Assembly: GCA_024707075.1 (NCBI GenBank) | Contig: JANQAK010000003.1 | Coordinates: 1,674,001 to 1,738,000, forward strand | Direction: 5' to 3' | From: Afipia sp. | Lineage (GTDB): Bacteria > Pseudomonadota > Alphaproteobacteria > Rhizobiales > Xanthobacteraceae | Length of the DNA stretch: 64,000 nt | Shown here: piece by piece, positions 26,058 to 34,583 of the stretch | Numbering within the stretch: position 1 is the stretch's first letter | Layout of the letters: every line of letters starts with the position of its first letter | Program-made: the position numbers and the translations under genes | The notes under the pieces: generated by a model | Databases searched by the model: none | Seen by the model: only the letters and a program-made list of their open reading frames with translations | Told to the model about the DNA's origin: nothing

Positions 26058-26684
26058 ATGAGCAAGATCATTTTTGGCGCGATCGTCGCCGCCGCAACAT
26101 GCGTAACAGCCACGGCGCAGGCCGCTGACATGTATGGCCGGCGTCCCTATTCGCAGCCTTACACGGTCAATCAGCCGCTCGCCAACAGCTGGATGGGGCC
26201 GTATATCGGCGGCAATCTCGGCTATGGCTGGGGCGACGTCAGCAACAACGGAGCCCGGCCATCCGGCGTGCTCGGCGGCCTTCAGGCCGGCTACAATTAT
26301 CAGTCCGGCCAGTTGGTGCTCGGTATCGAGGGCGACCTGCAACTCAATTCGGCCGACGACACCTTCGCGGCGTGGAAATTCTCGAACCCGTGGTTCGGCA
26401 CCGTGCGCGGCCGCCTCGGCTACGCCTTCAACAACATCCTGCTTTACGGCACCGGCGGTCTCGCATTCGGCACGCTGAAGACCGAGATGGGCGGCTTCTC
26501 CGAGAGCCACACGTCGGCGGGCTGGACCGCGGGCGTCGGCGCGGAATATGCGATCAACCAGAACTGGTCGGCCAAGGTCGAATATCTCTATGTCGACCTG
26601 AGCGAGAAGACCTTCCTGATGACGGGCCTGCCGAACGGCTATCAGTTCAGCACGATTCGCGTCGGCGTGAACTACCGCTTCTGA
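26058..26684 (+). CDS. Outer membrane beta-barrel protein (Omp25/Omp31-like)
   Basis: A 208-residue protein with a signal peptide (MSKIIFGAIVAAATCVTATAQA, cleavage before ADMYG) and alternating beta strands, starting MGPYIGGNLGYGWGDVS and ending VGVNYRF with the C-terminal Phe of outer-membrane proteins. GVLGGLQAGYNYQSGQLVLGIEGDLQ and SAKVEYLYVDLSE are typical of the rhizobial Omp25/RopB-like porin-family barrels. The start at 26058 has GAGGAGAG upstream. A CtrA-like box lies in the promoter region. Confidence 0.88.
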   Translation: MSKIIFGAIVAAATCVTATAQAADMYGRRPYSQPYTVNQPLANSWMGPYIGGNLGYGWGDVSNNGARPSGVLGGLQAGYNYQSGQLVLGIEGDLQLNSADDTFAAWKFSNPWFGTVRGRLGYAFNNILLYGTGGLAFGTLKTEMGGFSESHTSAGWTAGVGAEYAINQNWSAKVEYLYVDLSEKTFLMTGLPNGYQFSTIRVGVNYRF

Positions 26685-26701
26685 TCGAAGCCGCCTGAAC
26701 C

Positions 26702-26803
26702 CCTCATCCTGAGGAGCGCGCTCTTGCGCGCGTCTCGAAGGATGAGGCTCACGGCACCTCATGGTTCGAGACGCGAAGCTGCGCTTCGCTCCTCACCATG
26801 AGG
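26702..26803. repeat. Intergenic palindromic repeat, family E, copy 2
   Basis: Begins CCTCATCCTGAGGAGCGCG and ends CTCCTCACCATGAGG, with inner CGTCTCGAAGG / GGTTCGAGACG. It lies between the convergent outer-membrane and cold-shock genes. Confidence 0.8.
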
Positions 26804-26815
26804 ATCAGCCTTCGT

Positions 26816-27031
26816 TCAGGACGAAATGACGAGATCGACCGCCTTCGGTCCCTTGCCCTTCTTGTCGGGCTCGACTTCGAACGTGATGCGCTGTCCTTCG
26901 GTCAGATCCTTCAGTCCCGCGCGCTCGACCGCGGTGATGTGGACAAACACATCGCGCCCACCATCGTCCGGCTTGATGAAACCGTAACCGCGCTCGGCGT
27001 TGAAGAACTTGACCGTACCCGTCATGGCCAT
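26816..27031 (-). CDS. Cold-shock protein (CspA family)
   Basis: A 71-residue single cold-shock domain (OB fold) RNA chaperone. RNP1-like KFFNAERGYGFIKPDDGG and RNP2-like DVFVHITAVE are present. ATG 27031 (MAMTGTVKFF) follows a GGGAGGGG Shine-Dalgarno. The upstream intergenic space (27032-27316, 285 nt) holds no other gene and could contain a long leader, as many cold-shock mRNAs have, but I see no recognised element. Confidence 0.92.
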   Translation of the reverse strand: MAMTGTVKFFNAERGYGFIKPDDGGRDVFVHITAVERAGLKDLTEGQRITFEVEPDKKGKGPKAVDLVISS

Positions 27032-27316
27032 CGGGAACCCCTCCCCGCAATGCTCTGCCGGTGCGCTAACACGCATCGGCCTGACCGGCATTCACTGCCG
27101 AAAAGCATTGGCCTTGAGAGCGGCCCGGAAAAACCGGGGGATCGCTCGGGGCCTCGTCATTCCGCCGCGACCATTCGCGACCGCGGGACGTAAAGCCAGC
27201 CTCACCGCGTCAGCATAATACGGTTCCCGGCAAATTGACCATGGTGCTTTTGGGTTTTTCGCAGGCGCGTCTCAATTCAGGGCAACACGACAACATCGAT
27301 CGTGTCCCGCAGTGCG

Positions 27317-28177
27317 TCAGGCCCTGACGGCCTCGACGCGGAAGCGCCCCGCGCCGCCCAGTCCGAGCGGCTTTTCGAGTTCGTGCAGGATCGCCTTCAA
27401 TTCCGCCGCCAGCGTCCAGGGCGGATTGACGATCAGAAGGCCCGCCGAGACCAGTCCTGCCTCCGGCGTCTGCGGCGCGACACTGAATTCGACACGCAGG
27501 CATTTGCTGTCGCCGCCGCCGGCATTCGCGACCTGCGCCACGTGATCCGCGAGCGTGTCGGTGGCGCGGCGCTCCTTCACCGGATACCAGAGCATGTAGA
27601 TGCCGGTCGGCCACCTGGCATGCGCGGCGCTGAAGCCTTCGGCGAGCCTGATGAATTCGTCGCGCTTCTCGAACGGCGGATCGATCAGCACCAGTCCGCG
27701 CCGTTCCTTTGGCGGCACGAAGGCCGTCAGCGCCGTCCAGCCGTCGAGATCGACGACGCGCGCCTGCTCGTCGCGGCGCAAGGCGGAGATCAGTTGCTTG
27801 CGCGCGGTGGGTTCGAGTTCGCAGGCGACCAGACTGTCCTGAGGCCGCAGCAGCGCGCGCGCCACCAGCGGCGATCCCGGATAGGCGGTGAGATCGCGCT
27901 GCGGATTGAACGCGCGCACGATGTCGAGATACGGCGCGACCAGCGCCATCACCGGCTCGGACAGCCGCGCCTGCATCAGCCGCGCGATGCCGGTGCGCCA
28001 TTCGCCGCCGCGCTCGGCTTCGCTGCCGGTGAGGTCATACAGCCCCGCGCCGGCATGGGTGTCGATCACGCGAAACGCGGCGGGCTTTTCGTGCAGATAG
28101 GTGAGGATGCGCGCCAGCACGATGTGCTTGATGACATCGGCGAAGTTTCCGGCGTGAAACGCGTGACGGTAATTCAT
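27317..28177 (-). CDS. rlmJ: 23S rRNA (adenine(2030)-N(6))-methyltransferase RlmJ
   Basis: A 286-residue RlmJ (formerly YhiR/ComJ). The N-terminal MNYRHAFHAGNFADVIKH is the family hallmark. VIDTHAGAGLYDL is the SAM-binding region and IDPPFEKRDEF the catalytic DPPF motif. It methylates A2030 of naked 23S rRNA. It is on the same strand as the RNase T2 gene upstream, with about 40 nt between. Confidence 0.94.
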   Translation of the reverse strand: MNYRHAFHAGNFADVIKHIVLARILTYLHEKPAAFRVIDTHAGAGLYDLTGSEAERGGEWRTGIARLMQARLSEPVMALVAPYLDIVRAFNPQRDLTAYPGSPLVARALLRPQDSLVACELEPTARKQLISALRRDEQARVVDLDGWTALTAFVPPKERRGLVLIDPPFEKRDEFIRLAEGFSAAHARWPTGIYMLWYPVKERRATDTLADHVAQVANAGGGDSKCLRVEFSVAPQTPEAGLVSAGLLIVNPPWTLAAELKAILHELEKPLGLGGAGRFRVEAVRA

Positions 28178-28219
28178 GCCGCAGGTGTTACGACATCGGG
28201 CGATGAAAGTAACCTGCGC

Positions 28220-28963
28220 TCATCCCCCGCGCACGGGCGGCATCACCACGTTGCCGCGGCGGCAGGCGCGGCGATCGATTTCCTCACAGGCGCGGAACTG
28301 CAAATCCTTGCTCATGCAGATGCGCACCTCGCTGAGCCGCTTGCTGTCGCAGGTGACGGCGATCGCCGAACTGGAAAGGCCCGGATTGGCCCTGATGAAA
28401 GCATCCTCGATCTCTGCCGGGGCCACGCTCTTCGGATCAGCCAGTTGGAGATAATCGGCGGGAATCTTCACTGCGGCGCGGGCCTTGCGGATGGCTTCGA
28501 AATAGCCGCGCGCGCCCAGCCCCGAACAAGTGCCATGCTTGTCCCACTCGCTGTAGATCAGCCCCGGCGCCGGCATCAGGTCAAGCATCGACGTCATGAT
28601 GTTGCGCGCGAGGCGCGGCGCGGGCCGCTGGCAGTAATTCGGAAAGCCGCGATCGTATTGCGGCCACAGCCCGTGCACGACGAAAGAGAATGGCCGTCCG
28701 GCGCATTGGGTCTGGATGCCGCGGCTGGAATTGCCGCGCTCGCTGGCGGCCTCGCAGAACGACGGCGACCATGACAGCGACAGGACGTAGAAATCGAATT
28801 CGCCCGGCGCATTCTGGCGATGGTCCTGCGCCGAAGCCGCGCCCGCGATCATGCCGGCCACCGCGAGGCCGAGCAGCGGAGCGATCAGGCGGCGGGACAA
28901 ATCAGCGAGAGAAAAACCAGCGGTCGTCGAACCGGACCTGAAACCAGCCGCGATACCCATCAT
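28220..28963 (-). CDS. Secreted ribonuclease T2 family protein
   Basis: About 247 residues with an N-terminal hydrophobic export signal ending near GAASAQD. Both conserved active-site segments are visible: CAS I VVHGLWPQY and CAS II EWDKHGTCSG, each supplying a catalytic His. Cysteines fit the T2 disulfides (FCEAAS, TQCAG, YCQR, CSGLG). It probably degrades RNA in the periplasm or outside the cell. ATG at 28963 or 28960 is preferred over the track's 29047, because the extra residues would precede the signal peptide. Confidence 0.88.
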   Translation of the reverse strand: MMGIAAGFRSGSTTAGFSLADLSRRLIAPLLGLAVAGMIAGAASAQDHRQNAPGEFDFYVLSLSWSPSFCEAASERGNSSRGIQTQCAGRPFSFVVHGLWPQYDRGFPNYCQRPAPRLARNIMTSMLDLMPAPGLIYSEWDKHGTCSGLGARGYFEAIRKARAAVKIPADYLQLADPKSVAPAEIEDAFIRANPGLSSSAIAVTCDSKRLSEVRICMSKDLQFRACEEIDRRACRRGNVVMPPVRGG

Positions 28964-29097
28964 GGCTACGCCCCCAAAACCTTGTGCCCTGCCCGGAAGC
29001 CTATTCAGGCAACGAGAACATTTCAAGAACAAAATCGCCGCACCCACAACCAGGCGGGCGCGACGTTATCATGTCACGGAAGAACGGTATGCGAAGC

Positions 29098-29568
29098 TCA
29101 GGGCTTCGCGGCCTTGCAGGACGGATTGTAGGCCCAGTTGCGGTCGAGGCCGACCACGCACCATTCGACGCCGGAATCGAATCCGGCGAAGCCGCCATCC
29201 TCGATGATCGAGTAATGCACCTGACGCGCGCGGCCGTCGGTCAGCATCGCGCTGGCGGTGCAGAAGCGGCGGGGAATGCTGTCATTTGCCCAGGCCCGGA
29301 AAGCCACTTCATGAACATCGGCGTAGCCGGTGATCTCAAGGCTGGAATTCCAGAACCTGCTCTCCTTTTCAGCGAACTGCTGGGAAATGGTGCCGAGCGC
29401 CTCGGCGCATCCGCGCATCTCGCCGTCGTAGCGCGGACCGGACAGCCAGATGCCGCGCTCCAGCAAGCCGGCGGCATTGGCCGCCGGGCTGAGCATCGTC
29501 AGCCCCGCCACGGCGCCGAGCGCCACGGCCAGAGTGATGTTTCGAACTGTCGAGAAAAGGTCGCGCAT
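29098..29568 (-). CDS. Hypothetical secreted protein
   Basis: A 156-residue protein with a signal peptide (NITLAVALGAVAGLTMLSPAANA). The mature part has three Cys (GCAEAL, RFCTAS, WCVVG) plus one near the C-terminus (SCKAAKP), suggesting two disulfides, and is rich in aromatic residues. No known domain is recognised. On the same strand as the RNase T2 gene, 134 nt upstream of it. Confidence 0.7.
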   Translation of the reverse strand: MRDLFSTVRNITLAVALGAVAGLTMLSPAANAAGLLERGIWLSGPRYDGEMRGCAEALGTISQQFAEKESRFWNSSLEITGYADVHEVAFRAWANDSIPRRFCTASAMLTDGRARQVHYSIIEDGGFAGFDSGVEWCVVGLDRNWAYNPSCKAAKP

Positions 29569-29744
29569 GGGAGCGGTCCGCCGGAATCCGGGATGTCATT
29601 GCGGCGGAAGGTGCCGCGAAGCCGCCAGCCGGTCAAGTGCAGCGCGGCAACACTTGGCCGCCATCCCCTCCGAAGCCGCACGCGCGTTCTTTCCATCACA
29701 GGCCGGGCGCTTTAAGGTGCGTTCACGATTCCATGGAGAGCACG

Positions 29745-30038
29745 ATGCGGACCACAGGATTGGCGATTTTGGCTGCGGCGTGCGCGCTCGCATTGTCGGC
29801 TCCGGCGCAGGCCACCTGGGTGCCACCGTTCAAGGGCAACGACACCGGCGGCATCATCGCCTATTCGCTCTACAAGGAAGGCGTGGACATCAAGGCGCTC
29901 GCCGTCAATCACTGCGCCAGCTACGGCAAGTCGGTGAAACTGACCGGCGTGGACGCGCAATACGGCGGCTACATTTCGTTCGCCTGCGTCTGGGTCCATC
30001 CCGGCCATCTCGATCGCCCGCTGCGGGCCGCCTACTGA
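29745..30038 (+). CDS. Small hypothetical secreted protein
   Basis: A 97-residue protein with a clear signal peptide (AILAAACALALSAPAQA, cleavage before TWVPP) and a mature domain of about 70 residues containing two Cys (NHCAS, FACVW). ATG 29745 has GGAGAG about 5 nt upstream. Divergent from the previous gene. No family recognised. The long repeat island follows its stop. Confidence 0.7.
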   Translation: MRTTGLAILAAACALALSAPAQATWVPPFKGNDTGGIIAYSLYKEGVDIKALAVNHCASYGKSVKLTGVDAQYGGYISFACVWVHPGHLDRPLRAAY

Positions 30039-30100
30039 TTGGTCTGCACGCAGACTCTCGGCGCGCGTGGCGCACACCTCGCCTGATTAAATTTCTCCAC

Positions 30101-30226
30101 GTCGTCCCGGCGCAGGCCGGGACCCATACTCCCTGAGCCATCAATGTTGTTGCGATAGCCGGATAACTCCTGCCTTCGCCACCATAATCTTTGGTGGTTA
30201 TGGGTCCCCGCCTGCGCCGGGACGAC
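30101..30226. repeat. Intergenic palindromic repeat, family A, copy 4
   Basis: Starts GTCGTCCCGGCGCAGGCC and ends GCGCCGGGACGAC. The core reads CCATACTCCCTGA at the left and CACCATAATCTTTGGTGG at the right, the same parts seen in reverse in copy 5. Confidence 0.85.
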
Positions 30227-30265
30227 GTTGTGGGTGTAGCGAGCGGCTCGCGTCATCACATCCAT

Positions 30266-30370
30266 CGTCATTCCGGGGCGCGAGCAGCTTTGCGAGCGAA
30301 CCCGGAATCCATAATCACAGACAGACTGGATTCCGGGCCCGCGTCTAAGGGGACGCGTCCCGGAATGACG
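30266..30370. repeat. Intergenic palindromic repeat, family B, copy 1
   Basis: Starts CGTCATTCCGGGGCGCGAGC, has inner GAACCCGGAATCCAT / GGATTCCGGG segments, and ends CGTCCCGGAATGACG. Confidence 0.85.
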
Positions 30371-30439
30371 GGGTGTGAGCTTGTGTCCTTGCGATGCGCC
30401 GGTTCCGATTCAATTATCAGACAGCCACTTTCATTCACG

Positions 30440-30860
30440 CATCCACTCACGCACGCGCAATCGTTCTCGCGCCATGCGCAAGGTGGGCTCTTAGTTTCGC
30501 CCTCGAAAACAATGAGGGGCATGGAGCGCCGCAAGGCGCACCTTGTCTTGTCTCGCTTCCGGCATCGCTTGCGAGGCGAATGGTGATCCGGAAGCGCATC
30601 GCCTTGCGGCGCTCCATTGCGGCGATTTTGGGCGTGAGGACCGTACTTCCGGGTCAGGACGGGCGCGGCGCGCCCTGATCCGGCGGGATTTCCCCGCCTT
30701 CATCCTGTCCTCGTCCAGCCGCGAACGGCAGAGCCACGTAGTTGGCCCGGACGGTGACCCCAGCCTCCCGGGCATGGTGTTTGCGAAACACACGCGCAGG
30801 CGCCGCATCCTGTTCCGCTTAACGAGCGCCCTCGAGAAGCGCCCCTCACGAACAGGACAT
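30440..30860. repeat. Structured intergenic element, family F (probable dispersed repeat or RNA)
   Basis: About 420 nt without a credible gene. It contains a nested hairpin: outer arms ATGGAGCGCCGCAAGGCG (30521-30538) and exact complement (30600-30617), inner arms CGCTTCCGG (30554-30562) / CCGGAAGCG (30588-30596). The minus-strand ORF 30491..30808 (MRRLRVCFANTMPGRLG...) resembles, from memory, a translation annotated at many loci in related genomes, which suggests a repeated element rather than a protein. Confidence 0.5.
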
Positions 30861-30932
30861 GCCGAACCTAAGCGCGGTTTTGGAAGCGGGGATTTGTATC
30901 CCCATCACGAAATGTTGCAGGAGTCGTCTCCC

Positions 30933-31055
30933 CGTCATTCCGGGGCGCGAGCGCCTTCGCGAGCGAACCCGGAATCCATCTTCGCGGTCGTGGCACCGAA
31001 TTTCTGTCGGATGGATTCCGGGTCCGCGTCCAAGGGGACGCGTCCCGGAATGACG
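30933..31055. repeat. Intergenic palindromic repeat, family B, copy 2
   Basis: Starts CGTCATTCCGGGGCGCGAGC and ends CGTCCCGGAATGACG; arms nearly identical to copy 1, with a longer core. Confidence 0.85.
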
Positions 31056-31134
31056 AACTCCCGGATGACGAACTCTCCACGATGACGAAGCGGAAATCAC
31101 TCTGGAGCGCAGGATGGACACGCCCGGACGGACG

Positions 31135-31353
31135 CTACTTCCCGATCTTCCAGGGATCGTATTTCTCTTTCGAATCCGGAACGTTCTTCATCGCGGCTTT
31201 GGCAGCGGCCTCTTCCCGCTCCATGCGCTTCTTCGGATCCTCGCCCTTTGGCGCGGAGGCTCCCGTGTCGCCGCTCGGACGCCCCTTCATCTGCGCATGG
31301 GCCTGCCCGGACAACAGGATGGCAGCCGCGGCAACAATCAACACGAGTCTCAT
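31135..31353 (-). CDS. Small hypothetical secreted protein
   Basis: A 72-residue product with a signal peptide (MRLVLIVAAAAILLSGQAHA) and a short, highly charged mature region (KGEDPKKRMEREEAAAKAAMKN) ending KYDPWKIGK. ATG 31353 is chosen because GGAG lies 6 nt upstream; an in-frame ATG 12 nt earlier is the alternative. The track's 134-residue version adds unlikely sequence before the signal. Function unknown. Confidence 0.65.
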   Translation of the reverse strand: MRLVLIVAAAAILLSGQAHAQMKGRPSGDTGASAPKGEDPKKRMEREEAAAKAAMKNVPDSKEKYDPWKIGK

Positions 31354-31554
31354 CGAAGTCTCCATTCGAGGCGCGCGGCCGGAAACCGGGGGCATGATCC
31401 CGAAAAGCACGCCCCGAACTTGATCCGAGGGTGGAAATCGGCTTTCGGAAAAGATCGCGCTCAAAAAGATAGCGCCATTCCAGCCCATTCCACAACGCAT
31501 GTCGGGCCGGAACGATCGGGAATCGTTCAAAAATATCATCGCACGCTGGCGCGA

Positions 31555-31950
31555 TCAGCCCGCGGCCAACCGTTTCTCGAAAGCGGCCAAGTTGACGACG
31601 CCGCGGCGGTGGGTGCCGTCGCCGATCTTGCGGTCGCCGTCCCAGGCCTCCACCGCGAACAGCACGCTCTTCGGATCGACCTCGATGACGCGCGACACCG
31701 TGCGAACCGTCCGGCCCACCGGCGTCGCCGCCAGATGACGGACATTCACCTCCATGCCGACGCTGACATAACCCTCCGGCAGGTGCGGCGAGATCGCATC
31801 GCCGGAGGCCTTTTCCATGTGGAGGATCATGATCGGCGTCGCATAGACCGCCGGCATGGCCGGCACGAAATGCGCCACCGTCTTGTCATGGGTGACGGCG
31901 ACGGTGTTGTCCGCCGACATCCCGACAGTGACTTTTTCGAGCGGGTTCAT
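31555..31950 (-). CDS. Hot-dog thioesterase related to fluoroacetyl-CoA thioesterase (FlK)
   Basis: A 131-residue thioesterase. Thr38, Glu46, Gly65 and His72 have exactly the spacing of FlK Thr42, Glu50, Gly69 and His76, so the catalytic machinery looks intact. The FlK gate residue Phe36 corresponds to Met32 here, so fluoroacetyl-CoA specificity is not implied. A general acyl-CoA hydrolase role is likely. On the minus strand, 16 nt downstream of the tautomerase gene and probably in one operon with it and the DUF2000 gene. Confidence 0.85.
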   Translation of the reverse strand: MNPLEKVTVGMSADNTVAVTHDKTVAHFVPAMPAVYATPIMILHMEKASGDAISPHLPEGYVSVGMEVNVRHLAATPVGRTVRTVSRVIEVDPKSVLFAVEAWDGDRKIGDGTHRRGVVNLAAFEKRLAAG

Positions 31951-31966
31951 GCGGACAGCCGTACGG

Positions 31967-32161
31967 TTATTTCTTCTGGCGCTCGACGAAGGTCTTGCCG
32001 CCCTTCATCTTGTGGGCCAGCGGCGCTTCGTTGATCTGGATGACGACGGCTTCGGCATCGACGCCGAGGTTCTTCACCAGCGCCTGAGTGATGTCGCGCA
32101 TCATGCCGGCCTTCTGTTCGTCGGTGCGGCCGGACGCCATGTTCACTGTGATCTCGGGCAT
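31967..32161 (-). CDS. 4-oxalocrotonate tautomerase family protein
   Basis: A 64-residue tautomerase. The catalytic N-terminal proline (Pro2, Pro1 after Met removal) heads MPEITVNMASGRTDEQK. VVIQINEAP is the usual core strand. These small proteins assemble into hexamers and catalyse keto-enol tautomerisation; substrate unknown. It sits in the middle of a likely three-gene operon (DUF2000, tautomerase, thioesterase). Confidence 0.87.
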   Translation of the reverse strand: MPEITVNMASGRTDEQKAGMMRDITQALVKNLGVDAEAVVIQINEAPLAHKMKGGKTFVERQKK

Positions 32162-32192
32162 TGGTCGTTTCCTTTTTCTTGCTGTGAGAATA

Positions 32193-32603
32193 TCAGGCGT
32201 GAAACTTCAATCCATCGACGATCTTGTCAACCACCTTGCGCTCGGCGCGGAACGCCAGCCCGACCAGATTGAGTTCGGCCCGAATGACGGCCTTCACCGC
32301 GGCGCGGTTGGCTTCGTCATGCGTGGTCCTGAACATATCCTCGGTATAGACGGCCGGCTTCACGTCGCGCGCCAGCGCGCGCTCAAGCGCGCGTGACAGC
32401 GCCGGACGGTCCGCGCCGTAGATCAGGATCGGCTGACCGATCAGCGCATGATAGCGCGTGCCCGAACCATCCTCGTAAGGTTCGCCGATGGATTCCGGAA
32501 ACGACGCCGCGATGCCGCTGGCGAGAAACGCCGCGACGTTCAGCTTCTGCCAGGGTTCAAGGTCGTTGCGGATGACGAGAGCGATCTTGGTGTCGAACTG
32601 CAT
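32193..32603 (-). CDS. DUF2000 family protein
   Basis: A 136-residue protein matching the DUF2000 pattern: MQFDTKIALVIRNDLEPWQKLNVAAFLASGIA at the N-terminus, HALIGQPILIYGAD in the centre, and VYTEDMFRTTHDEANRAAVKA towards the end. The fold is related to peptidyl-tRNA hydrolase Pth2-like proteins in some annotations; function unproven. First gene of the likely operon; a family B repeat lies just upstream. Confidence 0.82.
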   Translation of the reverse strand: MQFDTKIALVIRNDLEPWQKLNVAAFLASGIAASFPESIGEPYEDGSGTRYHALIGQPILIYGADRPALSRALERALARDVKPAVYTEDMFRTTHDEANRAAVKAVIRAELNLVGLAFRAERKVVDKIVDGLKFHA

Positions 32604-32621
32604 GGGAATGTCTCAGGACAA

Positions 32622-32725
32622 CGTCATTCCGGGGCGCGAGCAAAGCGAGCGAACCCGGAATCCATGGCCACCTTTGGGAGCATGAATTCCGGCTCCGCGC
32701 CAAAACAGGCGCGTCCCGGAATGAC
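32622..32725. repeat. Intergenic palindromic repeat, family B, copy 3
   Basis: Starts CGTCATTCCGGGGCGCGAGC, inner GAACCCGGAATCCATGG / CATGAATTCCGG, ends GCGTCCCGGAATGAC. It lies between the DUF2000 gene and the hisS stop. Confidence 0.83.
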
Positions 32726-32733
32726 AGGGTCAA

Positions 32734-34332
32734 TCATCTCCACGGCACATTGTGCCGCGCGAGCACTTCGCGAACTTTGGTGACAAGTTCTTCTTCCTTG
32801 CAGGCGAACTGCGCCTCGGCCTGCTTCGCAAGATAATCGTCGCGGTCGTCGCCGCTCGCATTGGCGATCTGCGCGCCGAGGATCAGGTCCTTGATCTGCA
32901 CTTCGTCGCGCGCCTTCTCATCGCCGCCCTGAAGGACAACGCAGGGCGAATTGCGCCGGTCGGCATATTTGAACTGCACGCCGAGATTGTTCTTCGGATT
33001 GCCGAGATAGAGTTCGGCGCGAATGCCCGCATTGCGCAGCGTGGCGACGAATTTCTGATATTGCGCGATCTCGTTGCGATCCATCACCACGACGACGACG
33101 GGACCAAACTCGGGTGTGGTGTCGATCTTGCCGAGCATGGTCAGCGCGGCCTGTAGCCGCGAGACGCCGATGGAGAAGCCGGTCGCAGGCACCGGCTCGC
33201 CGCGAAAGCGCGACACGAGTCCATCGTAGCGCCCGCCGCCGCCGACCGAGCCGAACCGCACCGGGCGGCCCTTCTCGTCCCTGGTCTCAAGCAACAGTTC
33301 AACTTCGTAGACCGGGCCGGTGTAGTATTCGAGGCCGCGCACGACGGAGGGGTCGATGCGAACGCGGCCATCGTCGTAATTCGATGACTTCAGTAAGTTC
33401 CATATTTCTTGCAACTCTGAAGCGCCGACTAGGCCACCCGCTGAACCAATAAGGTTGTGCAACAAGCCACCAAGAATTCCTTTCGCGCGGATTTCCTCTT
33501 CAACTCTCTTATCGATAATCCCGGATTGGATGCCAGCAACAAACTTCGGGTCTGTTTCTCTGGCGTCTCTCGCAAAATCTTCGAGCTTAAAGAGAACAAG
33601 AACCTTGTCTGCCTGTACGGAAGTTAATCCCGCCCCCTTCGTAAAGTCACCACTTTCATCTTTACGACCTTCGCCCAACAATTGACGGACACCTTCAGCA
33701 CCGAACTTATCGAATTTATCAATCGCCCTCAGCACCGTGAGCCTGCGTCCCGCATTCTCGTCGCCGCCAAGCCCGATGCTCTCCATCACGCCATCGAGCA
33801 CCTTGCGGTTGTTGACCTTCACCACATAGGAGCCGCGCGGAATTCCCAGCGCCTCCATGGTGTCCGCCGCCATCATGCACATCTCGGCATCGGCGGCCGG
33901 TGACGCCGAACCCACCGTATCCGCGTCGAACTGCATGAACTGGCGGAAGCGGCCGGGGCCCGGCTTCTCGTTGCGGTAAACGTAGCCGTGGCGGTAGCTG
34001 CGATACGGCTTCGGCAGCGTGTCGAAATTCTCCGCGACATAGCGCGCCAGCGGCGCGGTCAAATCGTAGCGCAGCGAGATCCACTGCTCGTCGTCGTCCT
34101 GAAACGAGAACACGCCCTCGTTGGGCCGGTCCTGATCGGGCAGGAATTTGCCGAGCGCGTCGGTGTATTCCATCGCCGGGGTTTCCACCGGCTCGAACCC
34201 GTAGCGCTCATAGACCTCGCGGATTTTCTCGACCATCACGCGCGTGGCGGCGATCTCGGCGGGCGTGCGATCCACCAGCCCGCGCGGCAAGCGGGCGCGG
34301 AGTTTCTGCGGCTTTTTGGGTTTGTCGGCCAT
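32734..34332 (-). CDS. hisS: Histidine--tRNA ligase
   Basis: A 532-residue class II aminoacyl-tRNA synthetase charging tRNA-His. Motif 2 is [22 protein letters not shown]; the histidine loops [11 protein letters not shown] and [13 protein letters not shown] and motif 3 GFSIGVSRL follow; the C-terminal anticodon domain begins near [10 protein letters not shown]. The insertion domain between motif 2 and the histidine loop (residues about 203-321, 33370-33725) is conspicuously AT-rich, about 46% G+C in two 60-nt lines counted, with A/T-ending codons unlike the flanks. The frame is intact throughout. Confidence 0.95.
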   Translation of the reverse strand: MADKPKKPQKLRARLPRGLVDRTPAEIAATRVMVEKIREVYERYGFEPVETPAMEYTDALGKFLPDQDRPNEGVFSFQDDDEQWISLRYDLTAPLARYVAENFDTLPKPYRSYRHGYVYRNEKPGPGRFRQFMQFDADTVGSASPAADAEMCMMAADTMEALGIPRGSYVVKVNNRKVLDGVMESIGLGGDENAGRRLTVLRAIDKFDKFGAEGVRQLLGEGRKDESGDFTKGAGLTSVQADKVLVLFKLEDFARDARETDPKFVAGIQSGIIDKRVEEEIRAKGILGGLLHNLIGSAGGLVGASELQEIWNLLKSSNYDDGRVRIDPSVVRGLEYYTGPVYEVELLLETRDEKGRPVRFGSVGGGGRYDGLVSRFRGEPVPATGFSIGVSRLQAALTMLGKIDTTPEFGPVVVVVMDRNEIAQYQKFVATLRNAGIRAELYLGNPKNNLGVQFKYADRRNSPCVVLQGGDEKARDEVQIKDLILGAQIANASGDDRDDYLAKQAEAQFACKEEELVTKVREVLARHNVPWR

Positions 34333-34475
34333 GGAGTCCGTGACATGCGGGAAGTGCTGACGGTTACGACACGCGGATTGTCAGCATTTCGAGGGATTAT
34401 CAGCCGAAACAGGGGCGAGCAAGCATCCCCATTGCCATGCCGGAGCAGGTCCGGGGTCGCAGACTATCACAAAAG

Positions 34476-34583
34476 TCAGGTCAACAGCACCACGCATGCG
34501 ATCACCAGCAGCACGACCACGGCCTGAATGATCGCGATGTCGCCGCGATCATCGGCGGCAAGGCGTCGAAGCAAGCGGTGCAT
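34476..34583 (-). CDS. 35-residue single-pass membrane peptide, hypothetical
   Basis: A short ORF not in the track: MHRLLRRLAADDRGDIAI followed by a hydrophobic helix (IIQAVVVLLVIACVVLLT). The Shine-Dalgarno GGGAG is 6 nt before the ATG, ideal spacing. A basic amphipathic head plus one helix is typical of real small inner-membrane proteins. Located 107 nt upstream of the hisS start on the same strand. Function unknown. Confidence 0.55.
   Translation of the reverse strand: MHRLLRRLAADDRGDIAIIQAVVVLLVIACVVLLT

Noticed and set aside
29016-29030. GAAC-N7-GAAC upstream of the RNase T2 gene, resembling the alphaproteobacterial LexA box
   Set aside because: At this base composition about one such match per 64 kb on both strands is expected by chance, and the gene has no SOS connection.
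30491-30808. 105-residue minus-strand ORF MRRLRVCFANTMPG...
   Set aside because: Arg/Ser/Pro-biased composition, no ribosome site, and overlap with strong inverted repeats; treated as part of element F.
30101-31055. CRISPR-like spacing of repeats
   Set aside because: Units are different families of long inverted repeats, not identical short direct repeats with unique spacers; no cas genes are present.
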